DNA of 64,000 bases, taken from the NCBI RefSeq assembly GCF_004335085.1, contig NZ_RQRS01000009.1, positions 120,440 to 184,439 of the forward strand, read 5' to 3'. The DNA is from Pedobacter nototheniae. Lineage in GTDB: Bacteria > Bacteroidota > Bacteroidia > Sphingobacteriales > Sphingobacteriaceae. Under the pieces are notes generated by a model, which had not been told where the DNA came from, searched no databases, and saw nothing but the letters and a program-made list of their open reading frames with translations. The position numbers and the translations under genes are program-made. This document shows positions 44,245 to 53,772 of the stretch, in pieces. Within the stretch, counting starts at the first letter, position 1, and the number at the start of each line of letters is the position of its first letter.

Positions 44245-47200
44245 ATGTCCACAATTCGAAGCTTTATTAACAATGAGCTAAAAGCCAGATTCGAACTTTA
44301 CAAAACTTCTCCCGATTATATTTTAGAACATTATGAAGCCGAGCAGCAAAACATCGCCTCCTATAACGGACGGCAGTTGCTGGAGATGCTTCAGAATGCA
44401 GATGATGCGGCAAAAAATGCCAAGAATAAAAAAGCATTCATCGAACTCAGAGGCGAAGTGCTCCATATATCCAATAATGGAGACAAATTCGACGAAAGTG
44501 GATTTAAGTCACTGATGTATATTCATCGCAGCGGGAAAAAGATGAAACCCGATACCATAGGCCAGAAAGGGCTCGGTTTCCGATCAATATTAAGCTGGGC
44601 AGAACACATTATCGTTGAAAGTGGCGGTGAACAGGTCACTTTTTCCGAGAATCAGGCACAAAACTTCCTGCAGCGTGTTTACGATCAGCAGCCTGATTTA
44701 AAAGCCTACCTCAAACAAGAATCTGGAATGGATTTTCCGATCGCCACCCTAAGAATTCCAGAAGTAGTGGAAGAACCCTTGGTGTCAAAGATTTATGATA
44801 CCAGCATCGTCGTAAAACTCAAAAAAAATATCCAGACCCAGGTTAAAAAGCAGATGAAAGAGCGGGTTTCGATGCAGACTATGCTTTTTTTAAATAATCT
44901 GGATGTGATTGAGCTCAAATGCGAAGGTTACCACCGGATCTATAAGCGCATAAAAACAAAAGGTAAAATTACCGTTTTCCAGACCAACCTAATCAGCGGC
45001 ACAAGTAGCTCGCAATCCTGGAACATACTCCACGACAAGGGAAAACATAATGGGAAAGTGTTCGAACTCAGCATCGCCTGGAAAGATGACCTTAAACTCG
45101 GGGAGGGAAATATATATACCTATTTTGAGACTCAGTCAAAGTTTAACTTCCCGGGCATTCTCCACGGTACCTTCGAACTCAGTCCGGACCGGAACCACAT
45201 CATTGATGATCCAGCAAAGAACAATGCTTTCTTAAGTGGGAAAGTAGCCGAGCTGATGATTAAAGTAGCCAGGTATATTGCTTTAAAGAATGAAGCGGTA
45301 GACTATGCCCCGCTGAGCTTTCTGAATGCGGATTACCAGCACATGTGCGATGTGCTAAAAGATGCCGGACTTGAAGAAATGGTCCTAAGAAATGCAAAAC
45401 AATCACCAATATTTCCGACGGTAAACAATAACTATATCTGCGCCAAAAATGGCGTATTTTACTATCCACATCTGAACGAGCGGCTTTTTTATGGGGATGA
45501 TGTAGAAGACTTACTTCTCTACTCTGAATACCCAGAAATCGATGATTTACTCGAAAATCTAGGCGTTATACAATACGCTCCGGAAAAACTCTACCAAATG
45601 GTTTGTAGCCGTTTGGGGAAAACTGAAAAGCGCATCTATGCCCGCATGCTCCGTTTTCTGATGCGATCCCACCTCAAGGATATTGCAGCAATTCATCAGA
45701 ATAAACTATCCTTTTTACCACTTTTTATTGATAATCAGGGACAAGGGGTATCTTTTACAAAGCAGCTCTTTGTGCAGGATGAAAATCGGGATTCTTTTAT
45801 TTTGCCCGAAAACCTTCCCTTCAGTATTTTGGATAAAGCACTCCATAAATTGCTTATCCAGGTATATCAGGAAAATGATTTATCCAGCTTAAATTCGGAT
45901 CTTGCTGCTATGGGATTGAAAGAATACAGTTTTACCGAAATCGTTTCCGCCCTTGCGAGCCACTATCTCAAAGCGGATTCCCCTGTGCAGGTCAAAGAAC
46001 TTCACCATTATCTTTTCCTACTCTTTCTAGAAGAAAAACGTCTTTCAAACGAACAGCTCCCCTCAAAGGTTAGCCTTCCGGTTCTGGGCAAAAAGAAAAA
46101 CATCATTAGTGCCCACCATTGCTACTTCGGCAGATCACATGGTGAGCTATTGAGCGAGCGGCTGTACCGCTTCGATCAGAAGCGGATATTATCCTCCTTT
46201 GAAGATTTTGAACTCAATGCTCCGGCTGAGCAGCTTCGTGAATATTTTGAATGGCTGGGTGTAGCCAATCTGCCTAGACTTTTGGTTAAGACCTTAAGTC
46301 CGGATACCAAAGCATTTAATGATTTTGCCGATCACGTTTTAAGAAGTCTTGATTTCAAGAAATCCATCACCAACTATTCCATTAAATACAGGGATTATCA
46401 TGACTTCATGAAAACAATGATCAAGGTAACAGGTATAAAGATATCGGCTTTTGATGATATGGACCAGATACTTTTAAAAAGCAGTCCGGAGGACATCTTG
46501 TTATGGATTAAAAATTCACCCAATTTGAGAACCGTTCTTGAAGAAAATAAAGAGCTTTACAATGATGCCCGTGTTTGGGTAAAACTTCAAGATAAGTTAT
46601 ACGACCGGGAACTTCATCAAAAAGAACTCCCATCCTTCGTTAAATGGCAATTTTCAAATACCCCGTGGCTACCGGCCGGAAGATCGGGAACGCGAACCAG
46701 CCCGGAGAAATGCTGTTTATCCAAAACCATCACTTCAGAGTTCTCACCCTTTTTAGAGCGGCCAAGCGAGTCACTGAAAAAAAATGCAATCAAAGCGGAG
46801 ATCAATCCAGACCAGTTCGAAAATTATTTGGTCAATTGCGGCGTTCACCGTGAGATTGCCACCTTTTCATTGCACACCTTATATGGGATGCTGCTGAGCC
46901 TGCCTGAGTCCGATATCAGTAAAAAAGCCGGGCCGAGCATCTATCGAGAAATCATCAGTAATTTTCCTGAATCGGGTCTGGATAATGCCCATCCGGCCTA
47001 CAAACGTTTTTTAGAGGAGGGGCGGGTCGTCTGTGAACTGGCCGGTAAAAGGGATTACTATCCCGTAGACCGAGCTTATTATCTGCAGACCAAAAAATAC
47101 GCAAACAACCTTTTAAAGAAGTTTCCACTCGTGCAAATTGATCGCAAGCGAGGACCAAAAAAAGTGAACCGAATTTTTGGAGTGGAACCTTTGGCTGGTA

Positions 47201-49008
47201 TTAGTTTTGAGCTGACCGGGGAGCCTAAAATGCATGAATTTAACAGTGTATTTATTAGTAATCTTAACCGCTTCAAAGCGCTCGTTTATGCTTTAAGAAT
47301 GGATTTGGATACCAGAGGTATCATCAAGGCCGCACTTAAAAAACTCCGAATTAATCTAGTGAGTGAAATCAATGCCGACTACATCCACAACGGTGTTAGA
47401 AATAGCCTTGATTTAGAAGAATTCGAATTTATAAATAAAAAAAGTACCTTTTACATACTTTTCTCAGACCAGACGAATCCTGAAGAAAGCGATCTCGGAA
47501 TTGCCGACGCAGTCGCCGAAATCCTGACCGATATTATCGGCACTGAAGAGTACCGATCTTTCATACGTGAACTCTACAACACCCATCCTCTTGCTCAGGA
47601 AAACCTACTAATACGGGAATTGCAACTTGAAGATAATAGCCGAATTGCTTTGGCAAAAGCCGAACTAAATGTCGTCGACGATATCCGTTTGTCCTTCTGG
47701 CGTGCATTTTTGCACGCCACGGGCCAAAAATTCGAACTCACCGATGAGTTAAGCCTGCGCAAGATGCTTTTTGGGAAATTAAAAGTCAGCTCTGAAGTTG
47801 CTGAAGTTTTTATGGACCCTGAAACCTATGCCCAATTAACTGAGCAAAACATACAGAAACAGTTTTTTGACCTTTTCGAAATTTACAAAGTTAAGTTTTC
47901 TGTCTTCAAAAAACAGTTTCCTGAGCTCGACTTCAAGACCCTGCTGCGCAATGATTTTCAGGACATCAAATCAGCATATCGTCAAAGCTTCGGGTCGTTG
48001 ATGTTCAATCAGCTTTCCGCTCAGTCAATTGAAGAAAAAATCAAGATTTTTCAAATACTGGCCCGTTATGACCGGATGGAATACCAGAATGCCTATGGCT
48101 TTATAACTGATATGCAGCATTTCTTCATCAAACTGATTAAAACCGAATTCAATATCAGACTCGCTAGTCAAATGGCGCTGTTCAGTATCGATGATCGCAT
48201 CAAAGAAAATATGCTATCTCTAAACGCATTGAACCTACAAATCCCTGCACAGGCCAGCGAAAATTATGAAGGGCAAGCTTTAATTCTCTTTCATGAGACT
48301 GAGGCCCTTAAAGCCTATATTGCCACCCTCACCGATCACTTAACCCTGAATTCAGGCCTAAAAATCAATCAGTCCGAAATAAGCTTTGGTGGCGAGAAAA
48401 TTATCTTTACCGACTATAAATCTCTTGCTGAACAGATCCTCGCCAAATCAAATTTTGGGAGGAGCAGAATTAAAAGTGCCACTACAGGTTCAGTAGAAAG
48501 CAAAACTTCAACCCGCTCAGGCGCTTCGGGTAAAGGTAAAAGGCCTGTAAAATTTAGCTCCGGCATAGAGGAACAGGTTGGCTTTATCGGAGAGCTCCTC
48601 GCTTATTACCAACTTAAAGAAAGGTATTCCGGAAGGGAAAACGTTCAGATAAATTGGATTTCTGAAAATGCCTACCGCGCTGACGTGTCAGCCACTAGCG
48701 AGGCAGGTAAGGGATGCGATATTGAACTCATCGAAGATGGGAAAGTCAGGTACATCGAAGTCAAAGCCGTGGCGAGCGTCAGGGATGGCTTTAAGATCAC
48801 ACCAAGCGAAATCACCCTGGCGCAGAACTACCCTGATAAATATGATCTTCTGATTGTGGAAAATCCGTTGTCAGGCGATGCCCAATTCCGGTATATCCGC
48901 TCAGCTTTTAAATTCAGTAAAGGCGAATCCTTTATGTTCAATACAAAAATGAAAGTGCTAAATGATAGTTATCGCATCAGATTCAAATGGGTTGAAGATA
49001 ACAAGTAA
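44245..49008 (+). CDS. Giant NO VEIN-like protein: sacsin-type GHKL ATPase plus C-terminal DUF3883
   Basis: 1587 residues. The N-terminus is a sacsin/Hsp90-type ATPase: QLLEMLQNADDA (N-box Asn51, residues 45-55), SNNGDKFDESG (G1-like, 76-86) and IGQKGLGFRSIL (105-116). A long helical middle with no recognised domain follows. The C-terminus is DUF3883 (NOV_C): GFIGELLAYYQLKERY from 1446, then Asp1492 in GCDIEL and Glu1505-x-Lys1507 in YIEVKA, an arrangement like PD-(D/E)xK nucleases. ATPase-first and NOV_C-last is the layout of plant NO VEIN. In bacteria such proteins turn up near defence genes; a nuclease triggered by the ATPase is inference. It is clearly G+C-richer than upstream genes. Confidence 0.82.
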   Translation: MSTIRSFINNELKARFELYKTSPDYILEHYEAEQQNIASYNGRQLLEMLQNADDAAKNAKNKKAFIELRGEVLHISNNGDKFDESGFKSLMYIHRSGKKMKPDTIGQKGLGFRSILSWAEHIIVESGGEQVTFSENQAQNFLQRVYDQQPDLKAYLKQESGMDFPIATLRIPEVVEEPLVSKIYDTSIVVKLKKNIQTQVKKQMKERVSMQTMLFLNNLDVIELKCEGYHRIYKRIKTKGKITVFQTNLISGTSSSQSWNILHDKGKHNGKVFELSIAWKDDLKLGEGNIYTYFETQSKFNFPGILHGTFELSPDRNHIIDDPAKNNAFLSGKVAELMIKVARYIALKNEAVDYAPLSFLNADYQHMCDVLKDAGLEEMVLRNAKQSPIFPTVNNNYICAKNGVFYYPHLNERLFYGDDVEDLLLYSEYPEIDDLLENLGVIQYAPEKLYQMVCSRLGKTEKRIYARMLRFLMRSHLKDIAAIHQNKLSFLPLFIDNQGQGVSFTKQLFVQDENRDSFILPENLPFSILDKALHKLLIQVYQENDLSSLNSDLAAMGLKEYSFTEIVSALASHYLKADSPVQVKELHHYLFLLFLEEKRLSNEQLPSKVSLPVLGKKKNIISAHHCYFGRSHGELLSERLYRFDQKRILSSFEDFELNAPAEQLREYFEWLGVANLPRLLVKTLSPDTKAFNDFADHVLRSLDFKKSITNYSIKYRDYHDFMKTMIKVTGIKISAFDDMDQILLKSSPEDILLWIKNSPNLRTVLEENKELYNDARVWVKLQDKLYDRELHQKELPSFVKWQFSNTPWLPAGRSGTRTSPEKCCLSKTITSEFSPFLERPSESLKKNAIKAEINPDQFENYLVNCGVHREIATFSLHTLYGMLLSLPESDISKKAGPSIYREIISNFPESGLDNAHPAYKRFLEEGRVVCELAGKRDYYPVDRAYYLQTKKYANNLLKKFPLVQIDRKRGPKKVNRIFGVEPLAGISFELTGEPKMHEFNSVFISNLNRFKALVYALRMDLDTRGIIKAALKKLRINLVSEINADYIHNGVRNSLDLEEFEFINKKSTFYILFSDQTNPEESDLGIADAVAEILTDIIGTEEYRSFIRELYNTHPLAQENLLIRELQLEDNSRIALAKAELNVVDDIRLSFWRAFLHATGQKFELTDELSLRKMLFGKLKVSSEVAEVFMDPETYAQLTEQNIQKQFFDLFEIYKVKFSVFKKQFPELDFKTLLRNDFQDIKSAYRQSFGSLMFNQLSAQSIEEKIKIFQILARYDRMEYQNAYGFITDMQHFFIKLIKTEFNIRLASQMALFSIDDRIKENMLSLNALNLQIPAQASENYEGQALILFHETEALKAYIATLTDHLTLNSGLKINQSEISFGGEKIIFTDYKSLAEQILAKSNFGRSRIKSATTGSVESKTSTRSGASGKGKRPVKFSSGIEEQVGFIGELLAYYQLKERYSGRENVQINWISENAYRADVSATSEAGKGCDIELIEDGKVRYIEVKAVASVRDGFKITPSEITLAQNYPDKYDLLIVENPLSGDAQFRYIRSAFKFSKGESFMFNTKMKVLNDSYRIRFKWVEDNK

Positions 49009-49097
49009 ATCATTATGGGAACCAATAAACAGAGAGATCGGAGTAAAATAGTACCGTATATCATGACATTAAATAATCAAAATTAATAAGTTAACCT

Positions 49098-50126
49098 ATG
49101 CAAACGCTTTTCCAAGTCATTAATGCTTTACCTCGGGAACAATGGGATTACTATTTTGGAATAGATGAATATAACCAAATTAACAACCCTTTTTCCCAGG
49201 CCAGTCCCAATCATTCTGGATTCATTGAGAGCTACTTCAAGCGCGGTGGTAAGGTTAATCTCTTTGAGAAATCAGGTATTGATGTGAATGATCTGCGTTT
49301 ACCTAACCATATTAACAGCGTATTTTTCCTTGGCATCTTGTTTTTTTACCAAACCAACATTCACACCAAATACGATAGGGGTACCAATCACTTGGGCTAC
49401 CAGAACTTTCCGTTCATTTGGTTCCTAATTGCATTGTTTCATGACAATGCCTACGCCATGGAGGCTAAGGATAAGTTAACAAATATCAATACTCTGGAGG
49501 ATTTGAAGGCACACTTCGATATTGAATATGACTTATTTGCTAAAAAAATCGGTTCAAAGTGCGGTCATTTACTGCAGAGCCGAAAAAACTATTTCAACTA
49601 CCGCAAAAAGCATTTTAAAGTGATTGATCATGGCCTTCTCGGGGGAATGTTGCTTTATGATAAATTGATTAAGGTTAGAAGGGCAAAGAAGAAGGAAAAT
49701 GAGCACACACTCTTCTGGGGGCGCAGGTTAGAACACCATTATAAACAAGCCGCTGATGCAATATCCCTCCACAATATTTATATCGCCCAAAAAAGATACG
49801 AAGCCTTATATGAAAAGTATGAGTTGCAAGAGTTGATTTCTTGTCCAGAAGTTAAACTTTCCGATTTTCCACTTTTTTACCTGTTAGGCATTATTGATAC
49901 ACTTGACCCATTAAAGACTTTTAACTATAGTGAATATAGCGATGCATACATATTAGACAGTTTACTGATCCAATTTGAACCCTGGTCCGTTCAAATTTCG
50001 CTCAAACCTGGATCAGATTTAGATTTCCAAAAGCTGATAAAACAAACCACTAATTTCCCAGGTTGGCTCGAAGTCAGAATTGAACTCGCACCAAACAGCT
50101 TAAAAATTGCATTCAATGGAAAATGA
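49098..50126 (+). CDS. HD-domain-like protein of the accessory island
   Basis: 342 residues, soluble. I read a degenerate HD phosphohydrolase pattern: His71 (LPNHINSVFF), His115-Asp116 (ALFHDNAYAM), His178 (VIDHGLLGGM), His225 (AISLHNIY) and a late Asp in LLGIIDTLDP near residue 269. Spacing fits the H..HD..H..H..D order of the superfamily, whose members hydrolyse nucleotides or cyclic nucleotides. The FRG gene starts inside its 3' end, so they are translated together. A nucleotide-depleting or signal-degrading role is inferred. Confidence 0.65.
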   Translation: MQTLFQVINALPREQWDYYFGIDEYNQINNPFSQASPNHSGFIESYFKRGGKVNLFEKSGIDVNDLRLPNHINSVFFLGILFFYQTNIHTKYDRGTNHLGYQNFPFIWFLIALFHDNAYAMEAKDKLTNINTLEDLKAHFDIEYDLFAKKIGSKCGHLLQSRKNYFNYRKKHFKVIDHGLLGGMLLYDKLIKVRRAKKKENEHTLFWGRRLEHHYKQAADAISLHNIYIAQKRYEALYEKYELQELISCPEVKLSDFPLFYLLGIIDTLDPLKTFNYSEYSDAYILDSLLIQFEPWSVQISLKPGSDLDFQKLIKQTTNFPGWLEVRIELAPNSLKIAFNGK

Positions 50127-51627
50127 TAATTTCGATTTCGAACCTATAGAAACCAGAGTGGGCTCCCTAAATGAAGCACTCGCTTTAGCAGAAAAATGGC
50201 AAGCGGAAGGCAAATATGATCTCTTTCGCGGCCAAGCCAAGAATTGGGAAGTGGTATCCTCATTACACCGAATACCTGAAAAAGACTTTCAGCTGGCCCA
50301 GGACAGTATTATGCAGTTTTATTACTTTGTCAGCGAAAATAAAATATTGCAAAAACACCTTGATCAAGTAGATGAACTTTTTGCCATTGCGCAGCACTAC
50401 GGCATGCCGACTAATTACATTGACTTTACCAGCGAACCGCGTATCGCCGGGTATTTTGCCACCCATTCCAAATCCAACGAGCCTGGCCAAGATGCCTGCA
50501 TCATTTGCGTGGATACCCAAGATTTTTCAAGGCTGATGAAATTTGCTGAACCGATTTTGAAACGGTACCTAAAGCCTAAAGATCTACGCCCATGCATGCT
50601 TCAAGTAACCGTCCCGAACCTCTGGCGATTGGAAGCTCAACATGGCCGGTTTTTATATACCCCCTTTAAAGGCATTGAACATTTTTACCAGTTTAATCGA
50701 ATTCTGTTCCCCTTCGATGAGCCATCGACTGAGCTGAATGAATCGGAAATTTATCCACTAAAGAAAAGCACGCTGGAAAGCAGCCTAGACCATTTTTTTG
50801 AGGCGGAACGCAGAAGCAAAAACATGGCGCAGATAAAAGCCATGCTAAGGCCAGATCAAATCACAACGATTCCAGAAAGCAGTATATTTGATTATGTACA
50901 TCCCCATATCAGAAAACATAGCTCCTGGCAGAAAAAACAAATTCAGGCCTGGCTGGAAAGAAAAAAAGAAGATTGGCATGCATTTCAACCGGGGAAATCT
51001 GTGACCTTAGAGCTTAGGCTCCGCGACATCCGATCGCTGGATACTGATGCCTATATCCTGCAGTTGGAGACTGCACTTGATGAGGGATCTGATAGTCGGC
51101 AAAGCATATTTTTCATTCACATTCAAAGAGACAAAGGACGTTTCAATGAGAAATTACAACAGCGCATCGACAGAGGGTGCAACATCATTTGGGACGGCAT
51201 GCGTATTCTGCCTTACAGCAATCATCAAATTGCCACTGCCATTATCCGTTTTGTTTTTATGGTCTGCAGGCACCATAAAAGTCCGATTGGGAAACATAAT
51301 CCCTTATTACTTAGCAAGGTGTTAGTCGAAATGACCAATGGCGATGGCGCCCATAGCCGGGCGCAGGTTTGTGGCTACGGCGTTTTGGATGCAAAACGCA
51401 AAGCCGTTGGAAAATATATAAAAGAGGGCTTCAATAAAAATATTGATGATAATCCCATTGCCCTATTACAACTGATTTATAAGCCACAATATTTATTCAG
51501 ATTTGAGGCATTATGCAACCTTTTTGCCAGCGACGTTATTCCAAGTCAAATGGTTTTAGAATCCGATTCAGAGTATCCTACAGTTTATTTCAACCCTGCC
51601 CATTTGAAAATATTTGGGCTGGCCTAA
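50116..51627 (+). CDS. FRG-domain protein
   Basis: About 503 residues from the ATG at 50116 (an ATG nine bases earlier is also possible); both overlap the HD gene. The FRG domain occupies about residues 10-150: YDLFRGQAKNWEVVSSLHR carries the name motif Phe-Arg-Gly, and AIAQHYGMPTNYIDFTSEPRIAGYFA is the second conserved block. The rest (about 200-500) is unassigned, with PHIRKHSSWQKKQIQAWL and CNIIWDGMRILPYSNHQIATAIIRFV. FRG proteins recur in phage and defence contexts with unknown biochemistry. Its end overlaps the convergent HNH gene by 4 bp. Confidence 0.82.
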   Translation: MENDNFDFEPIETRVGSLNEALALAEKWQAEGKYDLFRGQAKNWEVVSSLHRIPEKDFQLAQDSIMQFYYFVSENKILQKHLDQVDELFAIAQHYGMPTNYIDFTSEPRIAGYFATHSKSNEPGQDACIICVDTQDFSRLMKFAEPILKRYLKPKDLRPCMLQVTVPNLWRLEAQHGRFLYTPFKGIEHFYQFNRILFPFDEPSTELNESEIYPLKKSTLESSLDHFFEAERRSKNMAQIKAMLRPDQITTIPESSIFDYVHPHIRKHSSWQKKQIQAWLERKKEDWHAFQPGKSVTLELRLRDIRSLDTDAYILQLETALDEGSDSRQSIFFIHIQRDKGRFNEKLQQRIDRGCNIIWDGMRILPYSNHQIATAIIRFVFMVCRHHKSPIGKHNPLLLSKVLVEMTNGDGAHSRAQVCGYGVLDAKRKAVGKYIKEGFNKNIDDNPIALLQLIYKPQYLFRFEALCNLFASDVIPSQMVLESDSEYPTVYFNPAHLKIFGLA

Positions 51628-52244
51628 AACTGAACTAAAGCATTATGGTAAGCTAAAAAGTCAGCCGAGATTTCATGTTTTAGGAACTTGAACGAAGATT
51701 GTTCCAATCTAATAGCTTTCAAATCCAAAAGAACGTGGTCATTGGGACACACACAAATCATATTATCCAAAGCATCCGGCCCCATATGCTTTTTACCCAG
51801 CGGTTTAATGTGATGGACTTCAATATAATGACTTTCCTCACCAAGGGGAATGCGGATGCCACACAGCTGGCAGCGGTAACCATATATCGCCTTTAAGTGT
51901 TGAACCTTGCGCTGATCCCGGTTCCGAAGTTCCACGCTTCGCAGCTTCCATACCACCCGTTCAGCCCGGGCTTCCATTTCATTTAAGGGCGGTTTTTTTG
52001 GAAACAATCGGTAACCGCTTATTTTGCTGATCCCTGAAGGCACATGCAAATCTTTTCCAAACCGTAACTCTGGATGAGCATTGTAGTCTGCCTCGCTTTC
52101 GAAACATAAATAGCCATATGCATCAAACAGCAAACCTGGGAATTTTTTTAAATGATGGTACCATTTTCCATCCTCCCGGTAAAGGGCGTGGGCGGAGTTG
52201 ATGCCGTATTTTTTTTGCAACTGCTTGCCTGAAGGTTTAATCAT
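51624..52244 (-). CDS. HNH endonuclease
   Basis: 206 residues, the only leftward gene of the island. The C-terminal half is an HNH domain: CQLCGIRI (first zinc Cys pair), YIEVHHIKPLG (catalytic His pair), LDNMICVCPNDHVLLD (Asn, second Cys pair position and final His). The N-terminal half (FPGLLFDAYGYLCFESEADYNAHPELRFGKDLHVP) looks like a separate recognition domain that I cannot name. The overall form resembles HNH restriction-type nucleases. It may target modified DNA or partner the divergent methyltransferase; that is inference. Confidence 0.85.
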   Translation of the reverse strand: MIKPSGKQLQKKYGINSAHALYREDGKWYHHLKKFPGLLFDAYGYLCFESEADYNAHPELRFGKDLHVPSGISKISGYRLFPKKPPLNEMEARAERVVWKLRSVELRNRDQRKVQHLKAIYGYRCQLCGIRIPLGEESHYIEVHHIKPLGKKHMGPDALDNMICVCPNDHVLLDLKAIRLEQSSFKFLKHEISADFLAYHNALVQF

Positions 52245-52332
52245 GGACTATACGAATAAATATGGAGAATATAGCTAAAATTAGGTATATTTCTTTAAGT
52301 TTGCTAAATTAGTAGTTTAACGAACTCCAGCA

Positions 52333-53772
52333 ATGATAAGTGACATTTATGCACTGCATAACCCTAATAAATATGCACGTTTAACCAAGCGCGCTAAACT
52401 TTCCTTTCCAGAAATTGATGCCCGGATCAAACAAAAACTCATCAGTTTGGAAATTGGAGATATTAACCTCTGGACCAATCCCAGCTACAATAAAAACGAA
52501 TTTGTCCATAGTATTTTTGCCTACCCGGCCATGATGGTGCCGGAGGTACAGCGCCAGATTATCGACGTTATCTTCGCCAATTCCGGAAGTCAGCATGTGA
52601 CGAGTTTACTCGATCCTTTTATGGGATCCTCGACTTCGTTGATCTCTGGTATGCATTATGGGATAGATTGTTATGGGCAGGATATCAATCCATTAGCCAT
52701 TTTGATTTCTAAGGTGAGAACGACCTTGGTGAATGTGAATTTCAAAGTATTACGCAAAAAAAATAAAGCTCTTTTAGATCAAATCAATACAGATAATTCC
52801 GATGCCGTAGAAGTAAGTTTCAAAGGCATTGATAAATGGTTCAAACCAGTAGTTCAAATTGAGCTGAGCAAAATTGTTCGTGCCATTAGACTCGAAGAAG
52901 ACATCCGCATTAGGCGTTTTTACTGGGCCAATCTGGCAGAAGTGATCCGCAATTGCTCCAATGACCGAACCTCTACCTACAAGCTGCACATGAGGCCTGT
53001 GGAACAAATTGAGGCCAGGTCCACTTCTGCATTAACTGAACTTAAAAAGCAGCTCAGCCAAAGTTTAGAGAGTTACTGGGTATTTAAATCTTTTTTAAGG
53101 AAAAAGGGCAGGCTTAGCGCAAAAGGCTACCGAGGAAAGATCAATATACAATATGGCAACTCGGTGGACAGCATCCGTTTTGATGGCCAAGGAGGCTTTG
53201 CTGATTTGTTGGTGTCTTCACCACCTTATGGTGATAACCACACGACTGTGCCTTATGGTCAATATTCTTTCTTACAGCTGCAATGGGTGGATTTGGTGGA
53301 TATCGACTCCGGTATTTCTACAGATTGCCTAAACTCCACCGCTAAAATCGATAGTGATTCGGTGGGTGGTAGGAGATCAGACAGCGCACTGCTGGAAAAA
53401 GCCGCTCAAATTTGCACACAATCTGCATCATTCAAACAAGATTATATAAAATTCAGTCAGCTCAGTAAGGATAGATTTAATAAGATCGTTGTGTTCCTCT
53501 ACGATTTAGATAAAGTTATTGAGAATTCGCTGGCTGCCTTGAAGGACAATTCCTATTTGGTTTGGACCATGGGAGACAGAAGCGTTGGAAATGGCCTTGT
53601 GCGTAATGTTCAGTACCTCAAGGAGCTGCTTGAAAATAAGGGCTGTGTCTTTGTACATTCGATCACCCGAACTATTTTAAACAAGCGAATGGCTCAAAAA
53701 AATAATAATACCAACCTGATGAATACAGAAGAGATTATTATTTTTAGAAAAGCAAGCATCAAAGGCGCCTAA
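52333..53772 (+). CDS. DNA methyltransferase (SPPY amino-methylase)
   Basis: 479 residues. The AdoMet-binding motif LLDPFMGSS lies at residues 92-100, followed by GIDCYGQDINPLA. The catalytic motif IV VSSPPYGDNHT comes at 294-304 (Ser296-Pro-Pro-Tyr299), indicating transfer to an exocyclic amino group (N4-cytosine or N6-adenine). Motif I precedes IV with about 170 residues between them, which may hold target recognition. DNSYLVWTMGDRSVGNG follows in the C-terminal part. The stop codon is followed immediately by the next ATG. It probably marks host DNA in the five-gene system. Confidence 0.88.
   Translation: MISDIYALHNPNKYARLTKRAKLSFPEIDARIKQKLISLEIGDINLWTNPSYNKNEFVHSIFAYPAMMVPEVQRQIIDVIFANSGSQHVTSLLDPFMGSSTSLISGMHYGIDCYGQDINPLAILISKVRTTLVNVNFKVLRKKNKALLDQINTDNSDAVEVSFKGIDKWFKPVVQIELSKIVRAIRLEEDIRIRRFYWANLAEVIRNCSNDRTSTYKLHMRPVEQIEARSTSALTELKKQLSQSLESYWVFKSFLRKKGRLSAKGYRGKINIQYGNSVDSIRFDGQGGFADLLVSSPPYGDNHTTVPYGQYSFLQLQWVDLVDIDSGISTDCLNSTAKIDSDSVGGRRSDSALLEKAAQICTQSASFKQDYIKFSQLSKDRFNKIVVFLYDLDKVIENSLAALKDNSYLVWTMGDRSVGNGLVRNVQYLKELLENKGCVFVHSITRTILNKRMAQKNNNTNLMNTEEIIIFRKASIKGA

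Noticed and set aside
46617..46805. Open frame on the opposite strand inside the NO VEIN-like gene
   Set aside because: Composition and position fit an antisense shadow; no motif.
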